From Odontocerum albicorne (taxonomy: Eukaryota; Arthropoda; Insecta; Trichoptera; Odontoceridae), in NCBI GenBank assembly GCA_949825065.1, contig OX463846.1:17084205-17148204 (forward strand): a stretch of DNA of 64,000 nucleotides. Reading direction: 5' to 3'. Every line of letters begins with the position of its first letter. The first letter of the stretch is position 1. Shown piece after piece: positions 1 to 10,405 of this stretch. Below the pieces are notes generated by a model. It was not told the DNA's origin. It was given only the letters and a program-made list of their open reading frames with translations, and made no database searches. The translations under genes and the position numbers were made by a program.

Positions 1-694
1 ATTTTTTTTTGCATATGGACGTACCTACTTACGCCTTATTTTATATGTTCCGAGATATATACGAGCATCGCGCTGTTTACTGTACGGCTCTAAGAGAGCA
101 GACTTCTAAGTTTTGAGAGCATGTGCTTAAGGGCATCATGTGATGTAACCAGGTGACGAATGAGATTTCGTTATCAAACACAGCAGCAGCCAATAGCTGC
201 CAAAGTAACGACGAAAATCTGAAGGTGGGTTAAGAATTCCGCTAGGTACTCGTAGCTAGTCCAAAGCTGTGCTTTTTTGTTTGAACCCGACATATTGGGT
301 GCCCATCCTACATCACACAACAAAGTTATTATAAAGAGATTCGCAGTTTAGACCCGACGTTGAGTGCTGGGCTATGAGTCGAACTGGATGGAAACGTTTT
401 ATGGTATCCCTTTGTTCTTGATGGATTGTATAGGATTTTTATGAGAGATTTAAGAAAACATATTTTTGTGTGGTGCAGGCTTTTATGCGATTAGATTAAA
501 TATTTTTGAAGGTGGAATTTATCCATGAAATACACACTATTGGTTTGATATTGAGTTACATTGAAGTATGCTCATTCGATGGTCCAAAAAAAATAAAATA
601 ATATAATTTCATTTTGGGTTATTTTCATATACACGTATAGATAAAAATAGAAAAATATATATGTTCTACAATACGTGCATATATATATCAACAT
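1..694. other. Gene-free stretch
   Basis: No ORF, repeat array or recognisable element was found. The first ~360 bases are less AT-rich than the rest and could be an old unidentified repeat. One copy of the octamer TACTCGTA lies at 247-254. Confidence 0.5.
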
Positions 695-948
695 CTAAAT
701 ACTACATAGTTGAGATGTTAATGCTAACATTTTAGCACAATATAGTACTCCAGGACACGCGAGACCGAATTTAATGACATAAAGCCCTTGAGGCATTTCA
801 AGAACAGTTTCCTCTACATTTAAGAGGTATTTTCTGGATCTTAATTTACAAACTATTAACTGTGCAGCCAGCAAAATTAAATTAGTTTTTTCTGCATCAG
901 ATACATTTTCGGCAGAGATTTCTCCTTTTCTATTATAACACTCTACGC
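695..948 (-). pseudogene. Coding-like open frame, unidentified
   Basis: The minus strand is open for about 84 codons and ends at a TAG (complement of 695-697). It has no ATG near its beginning. The peptide is protein-like in composition rather than AT-driven, with stretches such as RSRKYLLNVEETVLEMPQG. A stop (TAA) and a probable frame change lie just upstream near 950. I do not recognise the family; a decayed transposable-element protein or an old exon are both possible. An open frame this long is also expected a few times by chance in this much AT-rich DNA, so confidence is low. Confidence 0.22.
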
Positions 949-1059
949 CTTACAGCGGTACAACACCACCGGCATTATCATTTGGAGCTAGCTGACTTCA
1001 GAAGTCATCAATTTGACCGTTTTATAGCATAAAATGATATTATACAGTATTTTTTTTTT

Positions 1060-1241
1060 AGATATGACTGCAAAATACAATTTTTAGATAAGACTGCCAA
1101 ATACAATTTTTAGATAAGACTGCAAAATACAATTTTTAGATAAGACTGCAAAATACAATTTTTAGATAAGACTGCAAAATACAATTTTTAGATAAGACTG
1201 CAAAATATAATTTTTAGATAAGACTGCAAAATACAACTTTT
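1060..1241. repeat. Minisatellite, 26 bp unit, ~7 copies
   Basis: The unit AGATAAGACTGCAAAATACA plus ATTTTT repeats with starts at 1060, 1086, 1112, 1138, 1164, 1190 and 1216. Copies differ by only one or two bases, which indicates recent expansion. Confidence 0.93.
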
Positions 1242-2371
1242 ACTCTTATAGCGTATTGGAAATATCGCGTTCATTGATAATTTGAATACACATTTTATTT
1301 CTAGTTGTTTGATATTTTTTTTAAACATAATTATAAATAATAATGACAATAGGGCGTTATTTTTTTTTTAATATTTTAAAATACTAAAATGGCTCTGTTT
1401 CATAATATAATACAGTTACATTCAATAGCACTATGGACGACTAAAATGCAGCTTATGAGCTTCATTAATAATAGTTCAGAAGAAAAGAAGTCTGAAGGTA
1501 TTATAAAATATGATGTATCAATTATGAAAAACAAGTTCACCATTCACTAAACTGCGGTCTAATAATGACGTGCGATGATAATTCAAATAAAAGTACTATT
1601 GAAAACTCTAAAGCATTTTCAAGCCGTTTCCTCCAGTTAGCGATTTAAAATCTATTATTTTACTTAACATGCAAGTTCATACATTGTGCATACCAATTAT
1701 GAATATTTTACCTCAATTAAAAGTCGTGTACTTAATTAATATCATAATTGTAGGAAACATTAAAGCGTAAACTTTATAGTAGTGTAGGCCTGAAGGGAAC
1801 ACGCTACTTGATTCGTCAAAACAGCTTAAGGGCCTGATGGCATGAAACGTGAATATTTAAAATGTCGATTAATATTTCAGAAGATGGCATTAGGGCTGAA
1901 TTCGAGGTGTAAAATATGCAACAGTTTTCACATGAGAAAAATAGTGAGGATAATTTTTTCATTATTCTTCTAAATATAATACGTTTGAAACATTGAAAAA
2001 AATACTCCACTTATTTTTTTTACAAAAATATAATATTTATTACGGTGAACGAAAACAATTTCAAATGTACTCAAATAAATCATGACTGATGCGAATGTAG
2101 AGCGTGCGATGTAATTGTTCGACATTATTTTGGTATGACTGTTAAGATTATGATGCGATTGTAATTATGAGTGATAGGCTGGAGTTTTTAAGTGTTTAAC
2201 GATGTAAATGCAGAGTGTACGTGTTTCAGCTGGATATTTTAGTAAAAATTATGATATTTATAATTTATAAATTATACTACTTCATCACAGGCTTTGCCTG
2301 GTGATATTTTGTATATCCACTAAGCGAAGACTTTTTTCCATAGGTATGTACTAGTAATTTTCGGTTGGCCT
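1242..2371. other. Gene-free AT-rich stretch
   Basis: No gene or mobile element recognised. The short open frame on the minus strand at 1816-2010 has no protein-like features and is taken as chance. A small hairpin (CACAGGC/GCCTGGTG) lies near 2285-2302 without other context. Confidence 0.5.
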
Positions 2372-2614
2372 TTATGCAAATTGTAAATGTATCGTGAATA
2401 CTTTCATGCAAATTTTAAATGTTGTATCGTGGATAATTTTATGCAAATTGTAAAGGTTGTATCGTGGATACTTTCATGCAAATTGTAAATGTTGTATCGT
2501 GGCTAATTTCATGCAAATTGTAAATGTTGTATCGTGGATACTTTCATGCAAATTGTATTATAAATTTTGTATCGTGGATACTTTCATGCAAATTGTAAAT
2601 GTATCGTGGATACT
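2372..2614. repeat. Minisatellite, 35 bp unit, ~7 copies
   Basis: The unit starts ATGCAAATTGTAAATGTTGT and continues ATCGTGGATACTTTC, with starts near 2374, 2407, 2442, 2477, 2512, 2547 and 2588. The first and last copies lack the internal GTT, and one copy carries a short insertion of ATTATA, so the array is partly degenerate. Confidence 0.9.
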
Positions 2615-3204
2615 AAAAAAATAACAAACAATGAGACGAAATTGAATATTTCAAATGGTATTCAAAATACTAAAACTAAGTTTATCTTCAATAATCTAAA
2701 CAAGAGCTGAAAATCGTAGGTTTCTGATAAGGTTTCAATCAGCTTAGTGTAGAGAATATTGACAAAAGACTCAAATAAATCTTTGACAAAAATACTATCT
2801 AAGATATGTAAGCATTCTTCAGTACCATCAGGTCCTCACACGTGTTAAATTAATTTTTAAATGTGTTTATTATTTCATTAAGTGATTAACACACTGTCGT
2901 ACAGTATTTTGTAGGAAAACAAAAAAAAATTTGATTCTCCACTATCTTAAAATAACTAAACTAAGATTTTTATGATGAGGACCAGAGAAAAGTTTTTGGT
3001 TACCTATTTGACTATCGGCAGACACACGACTGTTTGTCCATTAAAATTTATCACGACTGAATTAACTTTTACTACTGTACTTGCAAAGCGGGACGAAAGA
3101 GTTCCAGACACCTTTCAGAGAAAGGTTATAAGCAGAATCAATATATGATTAAATAAATAAATGTAACATAATTTCTGGAATCTTCGAAAAGACTTAAGTT
3201 TCAC
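2615..3204. other. Gene-free AT-rich stretch
   Basis: Nothing recognisable was found between the 35 bp minisatellite and the foldback element. Confidence 0.5.
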
Positions 3205-3280
3205 TTTGTAGTGCCATGTTTTATGTAAGAAGAAATAAAATAAATAAAACACTTATTTTATATTTTTGTGTTCAACTCTG

Positions 3281-3343
3281 GTTTATTTTGAGTTTACTAC
3301 CGGTTTCGAAGACCTCCGTCTTCATCGTCAGGTGAAAATAAAC
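3281..3343 (-). ncRNA. Hammerhead ribozyme-like motif (left arm, intact core)
   Basis: Read on the minus strand: CUGACGA (3331-3325), then a perfect 6 bp stem II GAAGAC/GUCUUC with GGAG loop (3323-3308), then GAAA (3307-3304), then CCGGUA to 3298. Type I hammerheads have this order: stem I, CUGAnGA, stem II, GAAA, stem III, UH. The stem III piece ACCGGU is self-complementary with no loop, so it could only form between two copies, as in minimal dimeric hammerheads of Penelope-like elements. Stem I is supplied by GUUUAUUUU (3343-3335) pairing with AAAAUAAAC (3289-3281), with a short proximal pair and an internal loop. Cleavage would be expected 3' of A3298. Activity is untested. Confidence 0.5.
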
Positions 3344-3670
3344 TAAATTGGTTACAACAAATTTCCTCTGCAAGTGTAAATAGTATAAGAGGAATAAGAT
3401 ATGGAGAGAGTACTGATTCAATGGTAAATGGGGCGGAGAAAAAAATATTTTTACTTATTAGTAAAAAAATATTTTTACCATTTGGTCTTACAGGCAGACC
3501 AGGGTCTGCCTGTAAGATCCTGGTTTGCCCATTATCCAGACCCTGATCTGCCCGTAAAATAATTTTTTTCTCCGCCCCATTTACCATTGAATCACTACTC
3601 CCCCCCCCCTTCTCTCCCCCTACCTCATTCCTCTTATACTATTTACACTTGCAGAGGAAATATATTGTAA

Positions 3671-3733
3671 GTTTATTTTCACCTGACGATGAAGACGGAG
3701 GTCTGCGGAACCGGTACTTAACTCAAAATAAAC
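3671..3733 (+). ncRNA. Hammerhead-like motif (right arm, decayed)
   Basis: The mirrored copy has CUGACGA (3683-3689), GAAGAC-GGAG-GUCUGC (3691-3706), GGAA instead of GAAA (3707-3710), and CCGGUA (3711-3716). The distal stem I strands are retained. The altered GAAA box and a broken stem II pair make it unlikely to be active. Confidence 0.4.
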
Positions 3734-3792
3734 CAGTGGTGAACACAAAAATATAAAATAAGTATTTTATTTATTTATTTTATTTCTTCTTA

Positions 3793-3965
3793 AATAAATA
3801 TAGGTTTATTGATAGCAACATGGCATGTACTCGTACATATACAAATACATTCCGAAATCACACGTATATCTCAAAATAAATAGCAGATAATACATTTAAG
3901 AGATAATCTATCAAAAGGTCTAGGCTCATCTCATAACATCCCCCCTACCGAGATGCACCCACCAA
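3793..3965 (-). repeat. Dispersed repeat ending in GTTGCTATCAATAAACC
   Basis: Read on the minus strand, it ends GCCATGTTGCTATCAATAAA followed by CCTATATTTATTTAA. A diverged copy lies on the plus strand at 29990-30165. The AATAAA near its end suggests the 3' end of a retroelement transcript. It abuts the right arm of foldback A. One TACTCGTA octamer lies at 3828-3835. Confidence 0.65.
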
Positions 3966-4039
3966 TATGGTTCAATCAAGGCAATGGCACCTGGAAAAGA
4001 GAGTGTAGCAAAAGTAAAAAAAAATGCTTGGCTGTGATG

Positions 4040-4245
4040 GCTTAGTCGTTTATACCGCATGCAGGACATTAGTCCTGTAGGGAAGGCTTTCAATTATCTG
4101 ATACGGCATAGGAGAAGGGAAAGACCAAAGGTTAAATGGTGTGATAGAGAACTGCCACACACTATAACCAATTGAGGAAGGGGGTGCTATTGAGAAAGAT
4201 AAATGGCAGAGACCCAACTTGGGTTTTAGGGCTAAGGATGATGAT
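4040..4245 (+). mobile_element. LINE ORF2 C-terminal fragment
   Basis: The translation holds RRRERPKVKWCDRELPHTITN-like residues, then a stop, then ERDKWQRPNLGFRAKDD in another frame. This matches the arrangement seen at the C-terminus of many insect non-LTR reverse transcriptases, where a GRPK-W motif is followed by a DRxxW motif. It is broken by stops and a frameshift and has no flanking reverse transcriptase. Confidence 0.6.
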
Positions 4246-4530
4246 ACTTCACAGTTCCCTTATATACAATATGGTTAAGTCACGTGGAAAAAATCACACT
4301 TCACGCTTAGAGTATCTCTAAAGTAGCTTCGTCACTACTTTTAAGATTGAATGCTTGAGTAGCATGCTACTTTAAATTTTTAAATATCTTTAACATTGAT
4401 ACCATCGATCAAAGTAGTTTTAAAAATACAACTTATATTAAATAGACATAAAGTTCTGGAAATACTTATTTCACAAAAAAATTCTTCCAAGAATCCATCT
4501 TAATTCCAATAATTTAAATGCAAAAGTCGA

Positions 4531-4795
4531 TTCCAAACTTCAGCTAGTGTCTCAGTTTAAAATGTCAAAAATCAATTCCAAGCTTCAGCTAGTTTCTCAA
4601 TTTAAAATGTTAAAAATCAATTCCAAGCTTCAGCTAGTTTCTCAGTTTAAAATGTCAAAAATCAATTTCAAACTTCAGCTAGTTTCTCAGTTTAAAATGT
4701 CAAAAATCAATTCCAAACTTCAGCTAGTTTCTCAGTTTAAAATGTCAAAAATCAATTACAAGCTTCAGCTAGTTTTTCAGTTAAAAATGTCATAA
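4531..4795. repeat. Minisatellite, 45 bp unit, ~6 copies
   Basis: The unit TTCCAAACTTCAGCTAGTTT plus CTCAGTTTAAAATGTCAAAAATCAA starts at 4531, 4576, 4621, 4666, 4711 and 4756. Because 45 is a multiple of three, the array keeps a frame open on the plus strand that reads as a 15-residue repeat (SQFKMSKINSKLQLV). I treat the open frame as a by-product of the repeat. Confidence 0.93.
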
Positions 4796-4799
4796 AAGT

Positions 4800-5540
4800 A
4801 AAGCTATTTAAAAATTAAATATATCCTTTTTAGTAGAAAATTCAAATACAAAGTAATGAAACGCAGGTATAAATGAAGGTGAAATCAAAATGTTGGAGAT
4901 TTAATATGTCGAGTTTGTCAGAAGTCGGAAAAGGAAATATTCCCGTCATTCATATTACATAAGTCCTTTCAGTTCCTTGTTTTCTGAAGGTCAATCGCCT
5001 GCCCCTTGATTTATTATTAAATTTTATTTACATACCTTCATCAAAAGATCAAGACATTTTGGAAGAAACTTTACGTATTATTAATTTGATTCTGTTTAAA
5101 ATCATTTTGAAGTCATATTTTAAATATGGTATAGTAAAAGTCGTCGACGCTTGATTCACTTATTTTATGACTTTAGTTATTAAAAAAATCATTGCGGCGT
5201 TCATAGGATCTTTAGAACACTTAATAGTTCAACTACTAAAAACTAACCTTTTCTTTAAGTGATTCTTTGTATCAAAATGGAAGATTTATGTACTCAAAAC
5301 TTCAATACATCGTGTACAATAAGGCCAGTTTATTACCAAATGGCATTGTTTTAGGTAAGATGTGGAGGAATTGTATAATTGATGTAGATTTTTTTCCAAT
5401 ATCAAGACAATAAAAAAATATTAAGTAACAAAAATTAAAAAAAAAACTAATTTAAATTTAACCAAATTATCGATTGTAATAAGAAGGAAAAGTAAATTGG
5501 AATATGAATAATGGAAAACTATGAAAAATAGATAAAATAA
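4800..5540. other. Gene-free AT-rich stretch
   Basis: No recognisable gene or element. Confidence 0.5.
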
Positions 5541-5720
5541 TGCGAGTCGGTAGCTGGTTCCAGAGTCTAAGAGCATGAAAAGCGACAAACCGGAAAATCT
5601 GTGGTAACCTCTTTGTAACGTGAGTCCATAATCAAGCCATCGTTAAACACTTTCGACAAAATATTAGGAAGCGGCGGGACAGTTAAGCACAGTACACATT
5701 TCAACGATTTTTCACATTCG
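5541..5720 (+). repeat. Dispersed repeat D, diverged copy
   Basis: It shares GCGAGTC, then AGCTGGTTCCAGAGTCTAA and GCATGAA with two better-matched copies at 56850-57035 and 61985-62165, all on the plus strand. Similarity is clear only for the first ~60 bases. Class unknown. Confidence 0.5.
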
Positions 5721-7469
5721 ACCAGTTAAGTGATTTATAAATACGATAAGATTTGATATGGTTCGACTATATCAATAAGACTGGTGGTTCTGACTAGATA
5801 ATAGGGAAAGTAAAGAAGTGACAAATTGCACATGGCTTTATACAATTACATTATTAATTGTATTACAGCTTTGATAAGAAAGTAATAAGAAAGTTATTAT
5901 TTTAAAAATAAATATGAACTAAATCATACATATTCTTATACCCCGAAAACAAGTTGAATACAATGACTTTATAATTGATGGAAGAATCCCAACGCAGGTT
6001 TCAAACTTAGAATCTTTGGCATCGTAACATTTGCTTGATCAAGCAACAATTGCAAATAGTTCGTAACAATTTCGAGGCCCTTTTTAAATTTAATTAAATT
6101 ATCGTCAGACTGCAGTTTTAATCAACAATATTTTAATGTAAAAACTTAAATTTGGTTAGAAACGAAAACAAAATCAATAAATATACACATTAAAATACAA
6201 TACGTAATATTTCATAAATTTAAATGCATACTCGTATAACTTGAAGAAATAAATAAGATTAAGAGTTTTGGAAATAAAAAATAAAGAAGAGAAAATATTA
6301 TGATTGAACTCAATCAGTACGTCAAATAACTTAGAGTAGAGATTAGATACTATATCAAGAAGAAAATTAAAAACAACACTTATTTTTATATAAAAGCGCA
6401 CTGGAGAACGTATTGGTGATGGTGAATAGAAATGATGTATTATTATACTTCAATTTTATATAAAACGTATTTATTACATTTATAACAAATTTGCTATCTC
6501 AGTGCTCTTCAAAAGAAAATTGTTAAAGCGAGGTTTTAAAGATGTTTTCATGGAATAAAATATTTGAAGTGTCTATTTTTAGCTGAATATTCCACTAAAC
6601 CCATGCAATTCCCCAGGGACCAAACCTATCTTACTCAAGAATGACGGGTTTCTATGTGGAAAATATACTTATTCAAGGCTTTTCTAAATTTTTATTTGGT
6701 ATAAACCCATATGTTTCTTTTATTTAGCTTATGTCAACAACAACTCGATTTCAAAAGACTTAATGGTCATATAAATTTTTCTCTTTATTTTTTCATGGAT
6801 TTTTGTTAGAACTTTTACACTTCTTTAATCATTCCATATGATATTTTGATTAATCGAGATGTTTTTTTTTTTTCGTTGAAACTGATTTAAATATTTTTCT
6901 TTCTTTTGGTATTTCCAGCAATATGCCTAATAAATTAAATAGCCCACTAATTTGACCAGCTATACTCGACTAATAGACTTCGTATTGACCTATACGTTTG
7001 TTTGATTTGGTGTCACACAAGCGCGCTAAAGCGTTTCCGTTTCAAAGTATTCGAAGAAATAATAAAAACAATTATATTTGTACAAAAATTATTATTTCAC
7101 CATTTTTTTTAAATATTTTGCATCATGTACTCTCTCTCGTAAAATAATCAGGAATGTATATAGCTCGACAAAGATCTACCAATAATTCCCACTTTAACAT
7201 AAACATACGAGTAAATACACATTATTATACTGTTATCGCTCCATTTTATGTGGGAATTGGTTTCAGGAAAAATCATGTGTAAATGAAAACCGTGCAAGCG
7301 AAACAATTGAATGATATGTAAAATAGACAATGTTTTACATATTTCCAAATATTCTATTCTTACTTCATTCAAAAATGCTTCTTTTTTTTTAATGAAACTT
7401 TGTATGTGTTATATAGTTTTATTTATAGTTGTAATTTCTTTATCCTTTATTTTAAAACATTGTAATTTG
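5721..7469. other. Gene-free AT-rich stretch
   Basis: Very AT-rich. The short open frames at 6174-6401 and 7148-7372 are rich in F, Y, I and K as expected for chance translation of AT-rich DNA. TACTCGTA occurs at 6229-6236 and, inverted, at 7206-7213. Confidence 0.5.
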
Positions 7470-7533
7470 TTTTATCAAACACTGTTTAGTCTGCTTTATT
7501 CATAAAGTGGAATAAACAGTGTTTGATAAATAA
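7470..7533. mobile_element. Foldback family B, minimal copy (B4)
   Basis: The sequence is a ~64 bp hairpin. The left arm TTTTATCAAACACTGTTTAG is answered on the right by AGTGGAATAAACAGTGTTTG and GATAAA. The arm matches the terminal inverted repeat of the longer family B copies at 12856, 44091 and 45791, with the internal hammerhead-like part deleted. Confidence 0.7.
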
Positions 7534-7720
7534 CTAAACACACATTATTTATATGTTTACTGATAACTAACTAAACACACATTATTTATACGAAGAAAAA
7601 AAATATAGAATTTAGAATTTGCTGCACTTATTCAAATCACTTACATATGAATCAGCCATTGATACTGTTGTCGCTCCAACATTATGAATCAGCTATTAAT
7701 ACTATTGTCGCTCTAACAGA
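7531..7720. repeat. Two short tandem duplications
   Basis: TAACTAAACACACATTATTT is present twice (about 7531 and 7570). Immediately after, a 37 bp unit beginning ATGAATCAGC and ending GTCGCTCYAACA is present twice (about 7647-7720). Confidence 0.7.
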
Positions 7721-9215
7721 CGTAACAAAAAACAAGTAACAAAATAAAGCGAGGTTGCCAGCAGCAAAAAATATCGATTCAGAAACTAAATAATTACTTA
7801 GTAGATATCACAATCACGCATTTAAAATGGCAATCAGAAAAAATTGCCCTAAAGTGAATACATACACGTAAATGGAGGAATTACTAAAGACGTAATATTT
7901 TGTCCATGGGTTGTTGCGTTAAAATGCAGAATTCTTAATATTTGTACATCATATGCCAATGTGAGTATGGTTTTTGTTTGTGGTAACTTGCTATTGTTGT
8001 TTTTTTTTTATTTGATTCCTTGAACTATAAAAGTGCAAATCTCACATATATCTAGATAATTTGTTTCAGTGATGAGAACACTTAATTGACACATGTGATA
8101 GCAGGTTGACTTGAAACGAGAATTTATGGTTTGTCAACCAACAGGCTTACGGCATCTGAGAATAGTAATTAAGCATGATGGGGAAAGGGGAATATGTTTT
8201 TTATGATTATTGAAATGTATGTCTTGAAACTCCTGCTACATTATTATTATAGGTTTTCCTTGTTATGTAAATAAATAAATATATATAAAATGAATAATTC
8301 CATCCATCTATAAAAACAAAATAACTAAACATTTTATACTTCTCGTCAAGAGATCAAATGGGATATAAAAAAGCTTTTAGACTTACCAATCAAAACGGAG
8401 GCTCTGGACGCACTGACAAAAAAGGGCCAGGTGGTAGGACAATATTGTGGCAGAAACAAAAATGACAAAGCTTAAGCTTCATGAAAGACTTAGAAAGCAT
8501 CAAGATAGTGATGATTTTCCATTTTTATTTGTTTTCTATACCATAGATGGCGTTTAATTGGGCTGAAAACAATACTGTTATCCAGCCACGATCTTCAAAA
8601 ATACTACAGACCCATTCTATTAAAATGTTAAAGGGTATTATATAATAAAATAGTGCAAAGCATGTATCGTCAATCACAGTTTTTTTTATAAAACCTAATA
8701 CAATATTATTCCCTTGCACAATCTCTTCAGCTTAAGCCATCTAAGATTTCCTCTTTTTCCGAACATTGAAAAGGGTATAAATATTTAGTATTTTTCTCTC
8801 GGGTTTCGTTCAACAACGATTCCTTTGAATTCACAAAATAGAGCTTAAACCTTTAATTAAACATTTCATTTAAGCCCCCGTATTTATCTAGGAACACCTT
8901 TTACTTCAAGTCCCATCTTCTCCCAGAAAATCTAGCGCCATTTAAATCCACTCATCAATCTAGAAAACCTTTTTTTTTGGTAATATATACTGAGATTAGC
9001 TGGATATCAAAGAGTGAGCCATCTTGTTGACGTAGATCTAGCAAACAGCCACGGTAATTCCCATCAAATATTACCAAGAGGACTTCACCAAAGGACTTTG
9101 ACCAAAGGAATAAAAATGAAATTTCAGAAAATGTACCATATTAGAAGGAATATTTAAGTATGAATGCCTCTGGATTAAAACTTCTTATCAATTAGCTCCT
9201 TTAATGCAGAATGAT
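7721..9215. other. Gene-free stretch
   Basis: No gene recognised. The piece near 8350-8460 is less AT-rich and reads GYKKAFRLTNQNGGSGRTD before a stop, which could be an old element fragment but is not assignable. Confidence 0.4.
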
Positions 9216-9219
9216 CCCG

Positions 9220-9900
9220 ATTTGCCACAAGAACATTGTTCAAACTGGTGCCATGTTTCATCGAAAGTGTGTGTGAACTATTGACCCAAAGGAATCACCT
9301 CGGTTCCTCGTGGGTGCACTCAAACTATTGGACTACACAATTTCTCTCTGATCATGGAATTTTTAATGGGAAACTCTAGCTTCAATCTTATCCTTTCACC
9401 CAGTTGCAATTTTTGCGGCCATGTGGATCAATCCGCAGAGCACATTCTGTGGTACTGCGATGATAATCGAGTCAATAATTCCACTCAACCTTACATCGGT
9501 TCATCTTCAGACCAATTGGTTACTACGATCTAGTGGCGTCAAAGGATGGTTTTACTGCATTCGAAATATTATGTCAAATTACTGACAACTTGCTGGACTG
9601 TTTGAACTTCAGGCTTTAAACCACTTTATTAGTATATTTACCGAGATGCGAGTTATTTTCCTTCTCCCGTGATGTTGACCCTTAGCTCCGTCGTCACTTA
9701 CATTCTTTTCACACTTGGTGTGTTGTCATCGGAGAAGAAGTCCCTTTGGACAGTTCTTCCTTCATCACTACGTGACGTCGCGCTCAAATAATAAAGAAGA
9801 TTTCGATCTTAGATCGTGCTGGATGGGGATTTATTTTATCCCCCATAACATCGTGAGTGGAGGTGGAATCTAACTGAAGGGACCCAAAGGAAATTTATTT
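9220..9900 (+). mobile_element. LINE 3' fragment with CCHC-type tail motif
   Basis: A broken frame reads NYWTTQFLSDHGIFNGK and then SPSCNFCGHVDQSAEHILWY followed by C. The spacing C-x2-C-x8-E-H-x4-C is that of the C-terminal zinc-finger-like motif of R1/I-type non-LTR retrotransposon ORF2 proteins, preceded by the usual HG-F motif. Frame changes and stops follow, then a noncoding 3' region. A diverged copy of the same stretch lies at 47190-47660, including the later TTTTCACACT-TGGTGTG segment. Confidence 0.65.
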
Positions 9901-10234
9901 AATGATAGGTGATTTTTTATGTTATTTTATTATTTAATACTGTTTTATTTTTATTGTGACTCTATATATTTTTAATGTTTCAAAAATCATTGTTTTGTTA
10001 AGTTTTTATATTATGTATACTTTTGACTCTTCATTCTTTGTAATTAAGATTTGTCTTTTCGTTATATTATAGTTTGTAAATTCTGAAAAGTGGTAATAGT
10101 TCAAACAACCATTATGTTCTTGTATTCTAGTGCCATTTTTTTCTGTGTCATTCTGATAGATATTATTGGATTAATATTTTATATTTATATTTTCATAAGC
10201 ACGTTATATTTCGTGTACGCCACTCTTACGTATG

Positions 10235-10405
10235 TACAGTACCCGGCGGTAAGTAATACACATCGTTTGTAGAGCGTCGTCTCTGTCGCACGATGCAATA
10301 ACAGCCCGGTCCGGTAACGACTGACAAATGGCGACGGAACACGTGTATGAATGACAGAGACGACGCTCTACAAACGATGTGTTTTACTTACTGCCGGGTA
10401 ATGTA
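10235..10405. mobile_element. Tc1/mariner-type MITE, 171 bp
   Basis: Terminal inverted repeats of about 50 bp run from TACAGTACCCGGCGGTAAGT at the left (10235) to ACTTACTGCCGGGTAATGTA at the right (ends 10405). Inside, AGAGCGTCGTCTCTGTC is answered by GACAGAGACGACGCTCT. Both ends carry TA, as expected of a TA target duplication. The ~65 bp core has no coding capacity, so it is a non-autonomous element. Confidence 0.85.

Larger units (their letters stand above)
3205..3795. mobile_element. Foldback element A with hammerhead-like arms
   Basis: Two arms of roughly 200 bp are inverted copies of each other (left about 3226-3448, right about 3571-3792) around a ~120 bp centre that contains smaller inverted pieces. 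The arms carry ACCGGTTTCGAAGACC on the left and its near complement on the right. Outside the arms, both flanks contain GCCATGTT, so the inverted unit may extend to the repeat at 3793-3965. No transposase or reverse transcriptase is present. Each arm holds a hammerhead-ribozyme-like core (listed separately), oriented outward. By analogy with Penelope-like retroelements, whose terminal repeats carry hammerheads, this may be a pair of such terminal repeats in inverted orientation; that is inference. The ORF in this element is only a by-product of the arms. Confidence 0.75.

Noticed and set aside
2280..2305. Small hairpin resembling a terminator
   Set aside because: No gene ends nearby and no T-run; expected by chance in a eukaryotic intergenic region.
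3297..3587. 96-residue open frame on the minus strand
   Set aside because: It runs through the inverted arm and centre of foldback A; same bases already explained by the element.
4547..4795. 82-residue open frame with a 15-residue repeat
   Set aside because: It exists only because the 45 bp minisatellite unit is a multiple of three; no independent coding signal.
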